Origin: Cellulophaga omnivescoria
GTDB lineage: Bacteria > Bacteroidota > Bacteroidia > Flavobacteriales > Flavobacteriaceae
DNA: 64,000 bases
Assembly: GCF_001999725.1 (NCBI RefSeq)
Contig: NZ_MDDP01000048.1
Span: 1-64,000 of the forward strand
Direction: 5' to 3'
The notes beneath the pieces are model-generated. The model was not told the DNA's origin, made no database searches, and worked only from the letters and a program-made list of their open reading frames with translations. The translations under genes were made by a program, and so were the position numbers. Positions 26,610-35,132 of the stretch are shown piece by piece. The stretch's first letter is position 1; each line of letters begins with the position of its first letter.

Positions 26610-28541
26610 ATGATAAAAAAAAGCATTCTTTTATTGTGTTTCATTTTTTGTGTTAGTTGCAAGAGTGCTACATATAATCTTCCGTCGTATAAAGAAATAG
26701 TTACTACTTTTTTTACAAGTTATGATTTGCGCGCGAATCAAAGAACAAGTGATATTAGGTTTATTAAAAAAAAACAAGGTTACTACATACAAGAGTATAA
26801 CTATAATACGGAAGATTATGAAAAGCCAGAGTTATATTGGAATGCGTCTACTAATGCATATCAAAAAATTAGTTTTCCCAGCAATACAAATGTTAATACA
26901 GATTTAGCAAACTATCACTTAAACTATTATTACAATGAAATGTTTAATGTGTTACCTTATTATGGCTACGTGGGTTGGACTAAAGATGTGATAACATTTT
27001 TAGAACAAAAAACAGACCTTACAGATATAGAACACTATGCGCTAGGCAGAGCATACAGTATAAGATCTGGCCATTTGTTAAACAATAGTTACGAGTTTGC
27101 AAACCCTAAAGAACAATTTAATTTTTTAGAAAGTGGGGAAAACCAATTTACGGCAAACCAACTTAAAACATATAAAGATTACGTAGAAAAAGCGATAAAA
27201 AACTACACTATTTTATGTAATAAAAATCCAGAATTTGTAACGGTAGTAGGTAATATTTGTCAAAAATTATCTAATGAATACGTTAGTGCTTATTTAGCAC
27301 TAAGTATTTACCAAAATGAAGAGGAAGCTGCCGCTTTTTTACCAAATAATCTATATACAGATTTTATTATAGACTATGCCAAAAACTATCTAAATTCTGT
27401 AGAACCTAATGGTATTTTATTTACCACTGGTGATAACGATACTTTTCCGTTTTTATATATCCAAGCAAGTTTAAAATACCGTCAAGATATTACTATAGTT
27501 AACACCAGTTTACTAAACCAAAATAGCTATGTAAATTTTTTAAGAAGAGAACATAAAGCAAAATCTAACTTGGTTAAATTTACACTTACACCACAAGCGT
27601 ACAGCAATAATAACTTAGAATACATAATTTTAGATGATGGTAAAGACAAACAAAACAATGCCGAGTATTTAAATCTAAAACAAGCCTTACGTTTAATAAA
27701 TGTAAAAGATACATCTATATTTTACAGGCCACAAAAACAATATGCTAACTTAAATAACAAAAAAATTGCTATTACATTTAAGCAAGATACTTTAAAGCTA
27801 AATTACAAAGACAATTACATTATTAAAGGAGATTTACTTGCTTTAGATATTATTGAGTCTAACATAACAACAAGACCAATTTACTGTACCTTTAATGAAG
27901 TTCCTATAGTGTCTAGTTATTTAGAAAAAACAGGCTTTGTTTCCCAAATAACTCCCAATCCACAAAATCCTATAGATGATAGGTATTTAGCTGGTATAAA
28001 TGCAGAAAAAACATACGCTATTTTAGTACACGAATTTCAGTTTCATGAAGGGAATAAAAATAGTTTAGAGACTAGGTTATCTACCTTAACCAATTACACA
28101 TCATCATACCAATTATTAGCCAAACACTACCAAGAGGTTGGTGATACAAAAAAATGTGAAAATGTGCTTACATCTTTTACCAAGTTTTATCCTAAACATC
28201 TTTATGCAGAGATAGGAATTTTTACTTTAGATATGCTAAAAACTGCTTATGCTAACAAGGATGTTAAAAATGGAAATATAATGTTAGAAGCGTTATTACA
28301 AAATTTAGAATCTATAAAAGAAAGTAATCAAGATAATGATGATCTAACAAAAGTACAACTACTAAAAAAACTAATTTTTGGAACTGAATTAAGTAACAAA
28401 TTAGACAGAGACAAACTTAACCGTTATTTATTTTACATTTCTAATTTGTCTAAAATAGAAGAAGTAAACTCAATTGCAGAGTCTCGTTTACATCACTTAA
28501 AACAATATTTTACAGAAAAGTTATATAATTTAGAGGAGTAA
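26610..28541 (+). CDS. Lipoprotein related to the soluble domain of DUF2723 proteins
   Basis: 643 aa; lipobox Cys17 (FCVSCKS). The central TTGDNDTFPFLY (272-283) and RQDITIVN (291-298) match the hallmark segment of DUF2723/TMEM260-type proteins (GDNDTYPLWY...RPDVRVVN), which are normally polytopic membrane O-mannosyltransferase relatives. Here there is only a lipid anchor and no membrane helix, so this is a stand-alone soluble version. Helical, TPR-like segments flank it. The 5' end duplicates that of the SH3 gene 38 nt upstream. Biochemical role unknown. Confidence 0.75.
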   Translation: MIKKSILLLCFIFCVSCKSATYNLPSYKEIVTTFFTSYDLRANQRTSDIRFIKKKQGYYIQEYNYNTEDYEKPELYWNASTNAYQKISFPSNTNVNTDLANYHLNYYYNEMFNVLPYYGYVGWTKDVITFLEQKTDLTDIEHYALGRAYSIRSGHLLNNSYEFANPKEQFNFLESGENQFTANQLKTYKDYVEKAIKNYTILCNKNPEFVTVVGNICQKLSNEYVSAYLALSIYQNEEEAAAFLPNNLYTDFIIDYAKNYLNSVEPNGILFTTGDNDTFPFLYIQASLKYRQDITIVNTSLLNQNSYVNFLRREHKAKSNLVKFTLTPQAYSNNNLEYIILDDGKDKQNNAEYLNLKQALRLINVKDTSIFYRPQKQYANLNNKKIAITFKQDTLKLNYKDNYIIKGDLLALDIIESNITTRPIYCTFNEVPIVSSYLEKTGFVSQITPNPQNPIDDRYLAGINAEKTYAILVHEFQFHEGNKNSLETRLSTLTNYTSSYQLLAKHYQEVGDTKKCENVLTSFTKFYPKHLYAEIGIFTLDMLKTAYANKDVKNGNIMLEALLQNLESIKESNQDNDDLTKVQLLKKLIFGTELSNKLDRDKLNRYLFYISNLSKIEEVNSIAESRLHHLKQYFTEKLYNLEE

Positions 28542-28557
28542 CATTTTGGGTTAATAA

Positions 28558-28944
28558 ATGAATATTTCTGATGCAACATTTATAAAAAAAATAAAAACCT
28601 ACGCAGGTTTTTTATTGGCTGTACCTTACGGTATACTACTAAGGATATTAAGTGCAGACTTAGATATATTTAACCAGGGAATAATTTTTTTATTAATACT
28701 ACCGGCTATTATTGGTTTAATACCGGTTTATTATGCATCTACAGGTGTTTTTGCTTCTAAACTTAAACTGTTTTTTTATCCTTTTTTTACAGTCTTTTTA
28801 ATTTTGCTTATTAGTACTGTAAGTAATTTACAAGAATTTTATTTTTTAGCACTTTTTGGCTGGCCATTTTTTACACTCTCTGGTATACTAGGTATATTAG
28901 TAGGTGGTATTGTTAAAGAGCAAAACAAAAAAGATGTAAAGTAA
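28558..28944 (+). CDS. Hypothetical integral membrane protein
   Basis: 128 aa, almost entirely four transmembrane helices (GFLLAVPYGILLRIL, GIIFLLILPAIIGLIPVYY, FFYPFFTVFLILLISTV, FGWPFFTLSGILGILVGGIV). 16 nt after the DUF2723-like lipoprotein gene, so probably co-transcribed. No family recognised. Confidence 0.72.
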   Translation: MNISDATFIKKIKTYAGFLLAVPYGILLRILSADLDIFNQGIIFLLILPAIIGLIPVYYASTGVFASKLKLFFYPFFTVFLILLISTVSNLQEFYFLALFGWPFFTLSGILGILVGGIVKEQNKKDVK

Positions 28945-28950
28945 TTATAA

Positions 28951-28985
28951 TAAATATACAACCTACCCTTACGAATATTTATTGC
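28951..28985 (+). repeat. 35-nt intergenic repeat, copy B
   Basis: TAAATATACAACCTACCC followed by TTACGAATATTTATTGC; 31 of 35 positions match copy A at 25644-25678. Both copies lie between a gene end and the start of the next secreted or lipoprotein gene. Confidence 0.6.
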
Positions 28986-29040
28986 AATACAAATTGTTGT
29001 GTAATAGTGTGTATTATTGTTTTAATAACAAACAATATTT

Positions 29041-29652
29041 ATGAAGTATAGCGCGCTAGGTCTTATAGTTTTCTGTTTAATTTCTTGTGGTAATACAGCT
29101 AAAAAAAAGATTGAAAAAAAACAGGAAAAAGAGAACGTATATAATTTAAACTTAAATGACACTTTGCTTATTGGTAAGGATTTTACCATTTCCTCACTAA
29201 AAATAGACTCATTAACATATTCTGATTTTAAAAATCAACATAAAGTAGCTTTTACAGAAACTAAAAACGGAAGTTTAAGCTGTGGTAACTCTAGCCCAAT
29301 GTGGAGCTCTGGGACTAGCTTAAAAAATAACGCACTTGGTATAGAGCTAAACTTTAATAAAAGTTGGGTAGAAAATACGCCAGAGCCAAAAGAGCAAGTA
29401 TTAACCCTAATAACTTTAGACAATGCAAAAGCAAAGTTTTATAACGGACTTATATTGGGTAAATCTAGCATTACAGAAGTAAAACAAAAATTTGGTAAAC
29501 CGGCATATGAGAACAACTATGTGGTACAATATAACTCTAATAAAGTAAGCATTAGCCTTATTTATAATGAGCCCGGTATTGTATACTATATCTCGTTTTC
29601 TAGGATAAATCAAATACCAATACCTCAAGACAGTTTAGCACTAAATGAATAA
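29041..29652 (+). CDS. Hypothetical lipoprotein
   Basis: 203 aa; lipobox Cys16 (CLISCGNTA) and a Lys/Glu-rich linker to residue 40. The mature domain includes a conserved-looking ILGKSSITEVKQKFGKPAYE segment and ends with a beta strand pair. The GKSS is not in a Walker A context (no Gly-rich loop), so no nucleotide binding is proposed. 27 nt before the next secreted-protein gene. Confidence 0.7.
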   Translation: MKYSALGLIVFCLISCGNTAKKKIEKKQEKENVYNLNLNDTLLIGKDFTISSLKIDSLTYSDFKNQHKVAFTETKNGSLSCGNSSPMWSSGTSLKNNALGIELNFNKSWVENTPEPKEQVLTLITLDNAKAKFYNGLILGKSSITEVKQKFGKPAYENNYVVQYNSNKVSISLIYNEPGIVYYISFSRINQIPIPQDSLALNE

Positions 29653-29679
29653 GATAAATTTTTTAGCAATTTATAAAAT

Positions 29680-30177
29680 ATGAAACAGGTACTAATTGTA
29701 TGCTTATTATTAAGTTCTTCCTTTTGTTTTTCTCAAGCAAATAAGTTGCAAAAGAATTTTATTCCGGCTAAGGTAGATAGCGTTAAGCTTTCTATTTGGT
29801 ATATGCAGACTAAAAAAACTTCAAACCCAGGTGCAAAAGTTAAGGAGTATAAAAAAGAATTGGGTAATACTGTATTAGATAAAAAAGACCAAGACACATA
29901 TATAAGAAAGCTGCAAAGTCCAGAATCGTACAAACAGTCTAGAGCGTTGTTGCATCATTACAATATTGTATTTTTAATATACAATAAAGGTAAAGCAGCT
30001 ACAGAAGTACATATTTCTTCAATAACCGGAAATATTAATCTAAAAAATGTACAAAATCAAAGCAACTATAAAAGTAGTGTTTCTAAACAATTGGGTAAGT
30101 ATATAATTGGCTTGCTTAAAAAGTATAAGCTACTAAAATTAGTAGATGAGGTAAATTTAAAAGGACTATCAATTTAA
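29680..30177 (+). CDS. Small secreted hypothetical protein
   Basis: 165 aa; Sec signal peptide (SSSFCFSQ, about 1-19), mature part mixed helix and strand, Lys-rich. No recognised domain. Spaced 27 nt and 15 nt from its neighbours, so part of the same plus-strand run. Confidence 0.68.
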   Translation: MKQVLIVCLLLSSSFCFSQANKLQKNFIPAKVDSVKLSIWYMQTKKTSNPGAKVKEYKKELGNTVLDKKDQDTYIRKLQSPESYKQSRALLHHYNIVFLIYNKGKAATEVHISSITGNINLKNVQNQSNYKSSVSKQLGKYIIGLLKKYKLLKLVDEVNLKGLSI

Positions 30178-30192
30178 TTTTTAAAAATAAGA

Positions 30193-31128
30193 ATGAAAAA
30201 TATAAACATAGGAGTTCTAAAAAGTGCTGTAATAACATTGGTATGCTTATTTTATTTTCAAAATACCTACAGTCAATCAAAAATTTATTTTGATAAAGAT
30301 TGGAAAACAACAACCAAAAATAAAGCACAGTTTTACAGAGTTGTTACCAAAAAGAACGATTCTCTTTTTCAAGTAAAAGACTTTTATATAAATGGTGTAT
30401 TACAAATGAATGGTCATTTTTCTAACCTAGAACAAGAAGTTATGGAAGGTAAAATTACATTTTATGACAAAAAAGGTACAAAAACAAATACTGCCAACTA
30501 TGTAAACGGAGTATTAAACGGTGTAGCTACCACCTATTTAAAAAACGGAAAAATAGCGTATACTAGTGAATACAAAAATGGTAAAATATACAATGGTATT
30601 TATAAGGCTGCAACAGTTAAATATTTATATAAAAATGGTGTAACCGCTAAAAGAATTGAGTTTTTAGCTCCAAATGACCATTACCCTTTAGCAACTACAG
30701 TATATGGTAAAGAAAAAGATAGTGTGTATTGGTACACTAGCAAAGGCAAAAAAATAGGATTTGGTATCTATAAAGGCACTGACCCCATAAATGGATTAGA
30801 TATTAAAAGCAGTTGGTTAAAAGTTACACATACCTATTATAGAAACAGTAAAAAGGACGGAGTACAAAGTGTATACTATGAAGGTAAATTAATTGCAGAA
30901 AATACATTTGCTAATGATGTACTGCTGCTAAAAAAGAGTTTAAATCCCCTTACAGGTAAATTTGTAACGTGCAAATACAAAAATAATAAACCTTACCAAG
31001 GACATTATTTTGTGTACCATGTTACGCAAGATTATTATGATGAATATGTTTATGATTCCGGTAAAATTGGCTCATACAAAAAGTACAAAAGCATAAATGG
31101 AGTAATAAAATCTAAGGCTGTAAAATAA
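30193..31128 (+). CDS. Secreted MORN/YwqK-type repeat protein
   Basis: 311 aa with a signal peptide (FYFQNTYSQ, cut near 28). The body is a series of short strand-turn repeats of the MORN/YwqK kind: GVLQMNGHFSNLE, GKITFYDKKGTKTNTANY, NGVATTYLKNGKIAYTSEY, YRNSKKDGVQSVYYEGKL. YwqK proteins are often antitoxins or wall-associated modules; the exported version here is probably a binding protein. 18 nt before the M23 peptidase gene. Confidence 0.75.
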   Translation: MKNINIGVLKSAVITLVCLFYFQNTYSQSKIYFDKDWKTTTKNKAQFYRVVTKKNDSLFQVKDFYINGVLQMNGHFSNLEQEVMEGKITFYDKKGTKTNTANYVNGVLNGVATTYLKNGKIAYTSEYKNGKIYNGIYKAATVKYLYKNGVTAKRIEFLAPNDHYPLATTVYGKEKDSVYWYTSKGKKIGFGIYKGTDPINGLDIKSSWLKVTHTYYRNSKKDGVQSVYYEGKLIAENTFANDVLLLKKSLNPLTGKFVTCKYKNNKPYQGHYFVYHVTQDYYDEYVYDSGKIGSYKKYKSINGVIKSKAVK

Positions 31129-31146
31129 CATTTAAACCTTTTTAAT

Positions 31147-31794
31147 ATGATAAATTCTCAACCTCTAAAATATACACTACTATTACTACTCTGCGCTGCT
31201 TGTACGTTTTCTAAAGGTCAAAAAAAACAAGAACAGAACAAACAAAAGCAAGAGCAAGTAAAAGAGCAGGTTGTACCTATAGTAGGCAAAGAGCAAGAGG
31301 TTAAAAAAATATTTAAAAGTAAAACCGACTATATAGCAACTAATTTTAACTTCCCTGTTGGCAAACCAAATGCAAAAGGCTATTACAATGCGCAAGTATT
31401 TGGAGAAAATAACCATTTAGGAGACGACTGGAATGCTGTTACCGGAGGAAACTCAGACCTAGGAGATCCTATTTACACCATAGCAAATGGATATGTAAAC
31501 TTTGCAGAAGATATTGGCGGAGGCTGGGGAAAAGTAATAAGAATATGGCACCAAAAACCAAATGGTAAAATAGTAGAATCCTTATACGCACACTGTAATA
31601 CAATTTTAGTTACCAAGGGCCAGTATGTTAAAATTGGGCAAAAAATAGCAACAATAGGCAATGCAGATGGCCAATATTTAGCGCATTTACATTTAGAAAT
31701 TAGAGCAGATATAAATTTACCTGTAGGTCCAGGTTACGCCATAAACAAAAAAGGGTACATAGACCCGACCAAGTTTATAAAAGAAAACAGATAG
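31147..31794 (+). CDS. M23-family metallopeptidase lipoprotein
   Basis: 215 aa; lipobox Cys19 (LCAACTFSK), a Lys/Gln-rich linker to about 45, then a compact M23 (LytM/lysostaphin-type) domain. The zinc ligands His90, Asp94 and His182, and catalytic His149 and His180, are present (HLGDDWN, SLYAHCN, AHLHLEIR), so the enzyme should be active on peptidoglycan cross-bridges. The lipid anchor puts it on the outer membrane facing the wall. Last gene of the long plus-strand run, followed by a terminator. Confidence 0.87.
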   Translation: MINSQPLKYTLLLLLCAACTFSKGQKKQEQNKQKQEQVKEQVVPIVGKEQEVKKIFKSKTDYIATNFNFPVGKPNAKGYYNAQVFGENNHLGDDWNAVTGGNSDLGDPIYTIANGYVNFAEDIGGGWGKVIRIWHQKPNGKIVESLYAHCNTILVTKGQYVKIGQKIATIGNADGQYLAHLHLEIRADINLPVGPGYAINKKGYIDPTKFIKENR

Positions 31795-31810
31795 CAAATT
31801 TTAAACATAA

Positions 31811-31843
31811 AAAAACCTGCTCATTAAAAGGCAGGTTTTTAAT
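31811..31843. terminator. Terminator between the M23 gene and tmRNA
   Basis: AAAAACCTGC / GCAGGTTTTT stem, usable from both sides, with flanking A and T tracts. It ends the plus-strand gene run and, read leftward, lies just past the tmRNA 3' end. Confidence 0.85.
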
Positions 31844-31864
31844 TTAACAACTTAGTTGTTCTTG

Positions 31865-32257
31865 TGGAGCCGGAGGGATTCGAACCCTCGTCCAAACAAG
31901 TAACCAAAGAGCTTTCTACACGCTTAGTCTTTTCTTGTTTTTTCGATTATAAGCTGGTTAAAGACAACCTACTTATAACTTATCTTCTTTAGTTTCAAAA
32001 AGGTAACAAAGCACTACCTAATCTATATTGACATTTACGATGCCTCAAAATAGAACGCCGTCAATCAAGGCTTTCCGGAGACATAAAGCTTGTACACCTT
32101 GTGTACCTAGGCCAATCTTACTATAATTCAGATTATGCAGCTAAAGCGTAGTTATTCTCGCCGTTTAAAAAGTTGGTATAGCCTTTAACGTGTTTCAATG
32201 CCATTACACGACGTGCTTACTGTTCAATTAATCTCGCTGTCAAAACCAGTCGGCCCC
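31865..32257 (-). ncRNA. ssrA: tmRNA (transfer-messenger RNA)
   Basis: About 393 nt on the minus strand. The 5' end reads GGGGCCGACTGGTTTTGACA, and the 3' end is a tRNA-like T-arm and acceptor with GGTTCGAATCC and an encoded CCA (31865-31867). The tag reading frame ends NGENNYALAA and a TAA stop (32133-32165), typical of Flavobacteriia. It frees stalled ribosomes by trans-translation and marks the peptide for ClpXP-type proteases. No smpB in the window. Confidence 0.95.
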
Positions 32258-32280
32258 AATATCTCAGTAATTATTATGGC

Positions 32281-32362
32281 GTTTTAACGGGCTATTCGCT
32301 ATATTTTTTTAAGTTTTATAGCTATAAAACTCAAAAAAGATGTCGCTGCTATCCCTAACGCG
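32281..32362 (-). other. Structured intergenic element upstream of tmRNA
   Basis: The perfect 20-bp palindrome AGTTTTATAGCTATAAAACT (32312-32331) has T and A tracts on its sides, forming a long hairpin. Its flanks read, on the minus strand, GTTAGGGATAGCAGCGACAT before and AGCGAATAGCCCGTT after. I associate this flank pair with a recurring intergenic element of Flavobacteriia, from memory only. More GC-rich than the surrounding spacer. Could be a bidirectional terminator or a small RNA. Confidence 0.45.
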
Positions 32363-32470
32363 GTCGGCAAAGGTAATTCAAAAAGTATTCCAAAAAAAGT
32401 TTTGTTTGTCATCTTGTCATATGTTACATTTACAACTATGCTTAAATTTTAAGTTATAAAACAATTTTCT

Positions 32471-33673
32471 ATGAAATTCGGAATCATTAAAGAACGTAAA
32501 AACCCGCCAGACCGTCGTGTGGTATTATCTCCAGAAGCTTGCAATAAAGTAATAAAAACCTTCAAACAAGCTCAAGTAATAGTAGAACCATCAGACATTA
32601 GGGTTTACAATGATTTTGAATACACAGAGCAAAATATTACAGTAGCCAACCAAATGCAAAATTGTGATGTGCTTATAGGTGTTAAAGAAGTACCTATAGA
32701 TGCCTTAATACCAAATAAAAAATATTTTTTCTTTTCGCATACCATAAAAAAACAGCCCTATAACAGAGCGCTACTAAAAGCCATTTTAGAAAAAAATATA
32801 GAGTTTTACGACCATGAAGTTATTGTAAGTCAAAAAAACACTCGCCTAGTAGCCTTTGGCAAGTATGCAGGTATAGTAGGTGCATACAATGGTTTTAGAG
32901 CTTATGGTTTAAAATATGGTACGTATAATTTACCTAAAGCAGAAACCCTTAAGGACCAAGACGCGTTAATAGCGCAATTAAAAAAAATAAAATTGCCAAA
33001 TATTAAAATTGTGCTAACAGGTAAAGGTCGTGTTGGTAATGGGGCCAAAGAAATGTTAGACGGTATGGGCTTAGAGCAAGTAGGCTTAAAAGACTATTTA
33101 AATAAAAAATTTACAATGCCCGTTTATTGCCAAATAGACGTTTTAGATTACAACAAACGTAAAGATGGCGAGCGCAGTAACAAACAAGAGTTTTTTACAA
33201 ATCCATCAGAATATAAATCTAACTTTTTTAGATTTGCAAAAGTGTCAGATATTTATATTGCGGGTCATTTTTATGGAGACGGAGCACCGTACTTATTTAC
33301 AAAGGAAGATGCAAAACAGTCAGATTTTAAAATAAAAGTAGTAGCAGATATTAGTTGTGATATTAATGGTCCTGTGGCTACAACCATTAAAGCATCTACA
33401 ATTGCAGATCCTGTGTATGGTTATGATCCAGAAACAGGTAAAGAAACAGATTATAAAAATCCTAATGCCATAGCAGTAATGGCTGTAGATAATTTACCAT
33501 GTGAGTTGCCAAGAGATGCAAGCGTAGGTTTTGGACAGTCTTTTATAAAACACGTAATCCCCGCCTTTTTTAATGATGATAAAGACGGAGTGTTAGAACG
33601 TGCTAGAATGACAAAAGATGGCAAGTTAACCGATAGGTTTTCATATTTACAAGACTATGTAGATGGCAAATAG
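32471..33673 (+). CDS. Saccharopine/alanine dehydrogenase-like NAD(P) oxidoreductase
   Basis: 400 aa, cytoplasmic. The N-terminal 130 residues are an AlaDh/PNT-type domain (FGIIKERKNPPDRRVVLSP, FFFSHTIKKQPYNRALLKAI), and the middle contains a Rossmann segment (IKIVLTGKGRVGNGAKEM, about 178-195). This is the layout of NAD-dependent saccharopine dehydrogenase (LYS1-type) and relatives acting on amino-acid imines. Lysine catabolism is plausible but the substrate is not fixed by sequence. No partner gene nearby; convergent with the DUF1361 gene (8 nt apart). Confidence 0.8.
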   Translation: MKFGIIKERKNPPDRRVVLSPEACNKVIKTFKQAQVIVEPSDIRVYNDFEYTEQNITVANQMQNCDVLIGVKEVPIDALIPNKKYFFFSHTIKKQPYNRALLKAILEKNIEFYDHEVIVSQKNTRLVAFGKYAGIVGAYNGFRAYGLKYGTYNLPKAETLKDQDALIAQLKKIKLPNIKIVLTGKGRVGNGAKEMLDGMGLEQVGLKDYLNKKFTMPVYCQIDVLDYNKRKDGERSNKQEFFTNPSEYKSNFFRFAKVSDIYIAGHFYGDGAPYLFTKEDAKQSDFKIKVVADISCDINGPVATTIKASTIADPVYGYDPETGKETDYKNPNAIAVMAVDNLPCELPRDASVGFGQSFIKHVIPAFFNDDKDGVLERARMTKDGKLTDRFSYLQDYVDGK

Positions 33674-33680
33674 TATTTTA

Positions 33681-34325
33681 TTATTTAAACACTATTTTTT
33701 TGTGAAGTGTCCAAAATAAAATATATAACAAACTGCCAAAAGCAAACGTCATTGCCCAAACATTGTAATTGGTTAAACTGTGTGCAATATTGTAGGCAAG
33801 TATATGTGGTTTTGTAAATAAATCCCAAGAGTTAAAGCGTAAAAACCTACCTAAGTATACGCCATAACCACAAAGTAAGCATAGGTATATCATAAAAAAG
33901 TTAGCATTTTTAGCATCATATTTATTTTTTAACACGTGGTAAACATCTATCATAGAGAATAAACCAAGTAATAAACCAATAATTGCATATACAAAAACAA
34001 GTAGCAAATCTAGCCAAACCATAGTAGAGCTTTCGTTTTGTAAATGTATAAGGTCTGTAATTATATACGGACTATTAGGTAAAAACAGTAACCACATTCC
34101 AAAAACTCCAAATTGTCCTATTTTGCTATAGTTACTATTGTTTAGGTACTTTAATACCTGAGAAAATAAATAGGGTAAACCAGCCAAAAATAAGTTCCAC
34201 ACTAAAAAACTAAAAAATAAGGAACCTGTAATTTTTATGCGTACCGCTAAAATAAAAAAGGCAAAGCCAATTGCAGCTAATAAACCAATATTAGACTTAG
34301 TAAATAAAATTAATTTCTGTTTCAT
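33681..34325 (-). CDS. DUF1361 integral membrane protein
   Basis: 214 aa, six or seven transmembrane helices and the DUF1361 signature around WLLFLPNSPYIITDLIHL and GYGVYLGRFLRFNSWDLF. Function of the family is unknown. Lies 2 nt downstream of the Coq4-like gene on the same strand, so co-transcribed, and thus under the operator-like palindrome at 34799-34817. Confidence 0.85.
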   Translation of the reverse strand: MKQKLILFTKSNIGLLAAIGFAFFILAVRIKITGSLFFSFLVWNLFLAGLPYLFSQVLKYLNNSNYSKIGQFGVFGMWLLFLPNSPYIITDLIHLQNESSTMVWLDLLLVFVYAIIGLLLGLFSMIDVYHVLKNKYDAKNANFFMIYLCLLCGYGVYLGRFLRFNSWDLFTKPHILAYNIAHSLTNYNVWAMTFAFGSLLYILFWTLHKKIVFK

Positions 34326-34327
34326 TT

Positions 34328-34783
34328 TTATGATATTAAAAAGGTTGTTTTAATTTTTTTAACTGGTATATGCAACATTTTTAAAAATTCTAATTGATGA
34401 AATTGTAATGCATTATTACCTTTAGTATATGCGTTTTTAAATGTTTTATAATAGTCTGGGTAAAGTAGTAGTCCTAAAAATACAACAGCGTATAAGTACA
34501 AACTACGCTTACCATTACCCATTAGATAAAACTGCATACTAATTTCTTCTGGTACAGTAATTCCTGTTTCTGTAAGTACATGAAATACATCATGGCTTTC
34601 TAATTTGTCTTGTAGTTCAAAATTATGTTTGGTTATAAAAAGCCCAAGACCATTACCTAAAGTGCCTTTTGGGTAACTTAATAAAGTACTAATTTTTATG
34701 TTCCAAGCATTGTTGTTTTTTACAAACCTTTGGTACGGAATTTTGCTCCAATCGTATAATTTTTCTAATAGTAATGCCCTCAT
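34328..34783 (-). CDS. Coq4-like protein
   Basis: 151 aa from the ATG at 34783; the frame is open to a TTG at 34813, but that would lie inside the palindrome at 34799-34817. The segment HDVFHVLTETGITVPEE carries the His-Asp-x-x-His and downstream Glu pattern of Coq4, the zinc-site scaffold/oxidative decarboxylase of ubiquinone synthesis. Flavobacteriaceae use menaquinone, so a quinone role here is doubtful and another lipid-like substrate is possible. First gene of a two-gene unit with DUF1361. Confidence 0.78.
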   Translation of the reverse strand: MRALLLEKLYDWSKIPYQRFVKNNNAWNIKISTLLSYPKGTLGNGLGLFITKHNFELQDKLESHDVFHVLTETGITVPEEISMQFYLMGNGKRSLYLYAVVFLGLLLYPDYYKTFKNAYTKGNNALQFHQLEFLKMLHIPVKKIKTTFLIS

Positions 34784-34798
34784 ATTATTTTTGTAAAG

Positions 34799-34817
34799 TA
34801 CTTTGTTTTTCAAAGTA
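34799..34817. promoter_or_regulatory. Operator-like palindrome 1 (before the Coq4-like gene)
   Basis: TACTTTGTTTTTCAAAGTA: perfect 7-bp arms around a 5-nt spacer, 16 bp upstream of the Coq4-like start. It is the exact reverse complement of the site at 35765-35783, which precedes the operon encoding a winged-helix regulator. Candidate binding site of that regulator. Confidence 0.72.
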
Positions 34818-34836
34818 AATTTGTAAAAAAAAAGTA

Positions 34837-35130
34837 TTATTGTTTTCCTATTAATTTTTCAAGTGCATTTATATGTTTCTTAAATTCTAACTTACCCAAT
34901 TTAGTGGCGTAATAGCGTGTATTTGGTTTTTTACCAATAAATTGTTTTTCAACCTTTATATATTCTGCTTTTTCTAAAGACTTAGTATGGCTGGCAATGT
35001 TACCATCTGTAGCACCTAATAATTCTTTTAACATATTAAAATCTGCATAATCATTCACCATTAAAATAGACATAATGCCTAATCTAATACGATGATCAAA
35101 TGCTTTATTAATATTGTTTATAATACTCAT
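34837..35130 (-). CDS. Winged-helix transcriptional regulator (HTH_34 type)
   Basis: 97 aa, a single winged-helix domain. RIRLGIMSILMVNDYADFNM opens the first helix, LLGATDGNIASHTKSLEKAE is the recognition helix, and KKPNTRYYATKLGKLEFKKH is the wing. This matches the small MarR/ArsR-like regulators of the HTH_34 family, which repress nearby membrane-protein genes. 2 nt downstream of the membrane protein gene at 35133-35756, hence co-transcribed. Two identical palindromes at 34799-34817 and 35765-35783 control this unit and the next one downstream, so it likely represses both. Confidence 0.87.
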   Translation of the reverse strand: MSIINNINKAFDHRIRLGIMSILMVNDYADFNMLKELLGATDGNIASHTKSLEKAEYIKVEKQFIGKKPNTRYYATKLGKLEFKKHINALEKLIGKQ

Positions 35131-35132
35131 AC

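Noticed and set aside
29425-29500. GKSS in the 29041 lipoprotein as a P-loop
   Set aside because: No Gly-rich loop or Walker B; protein is exported.
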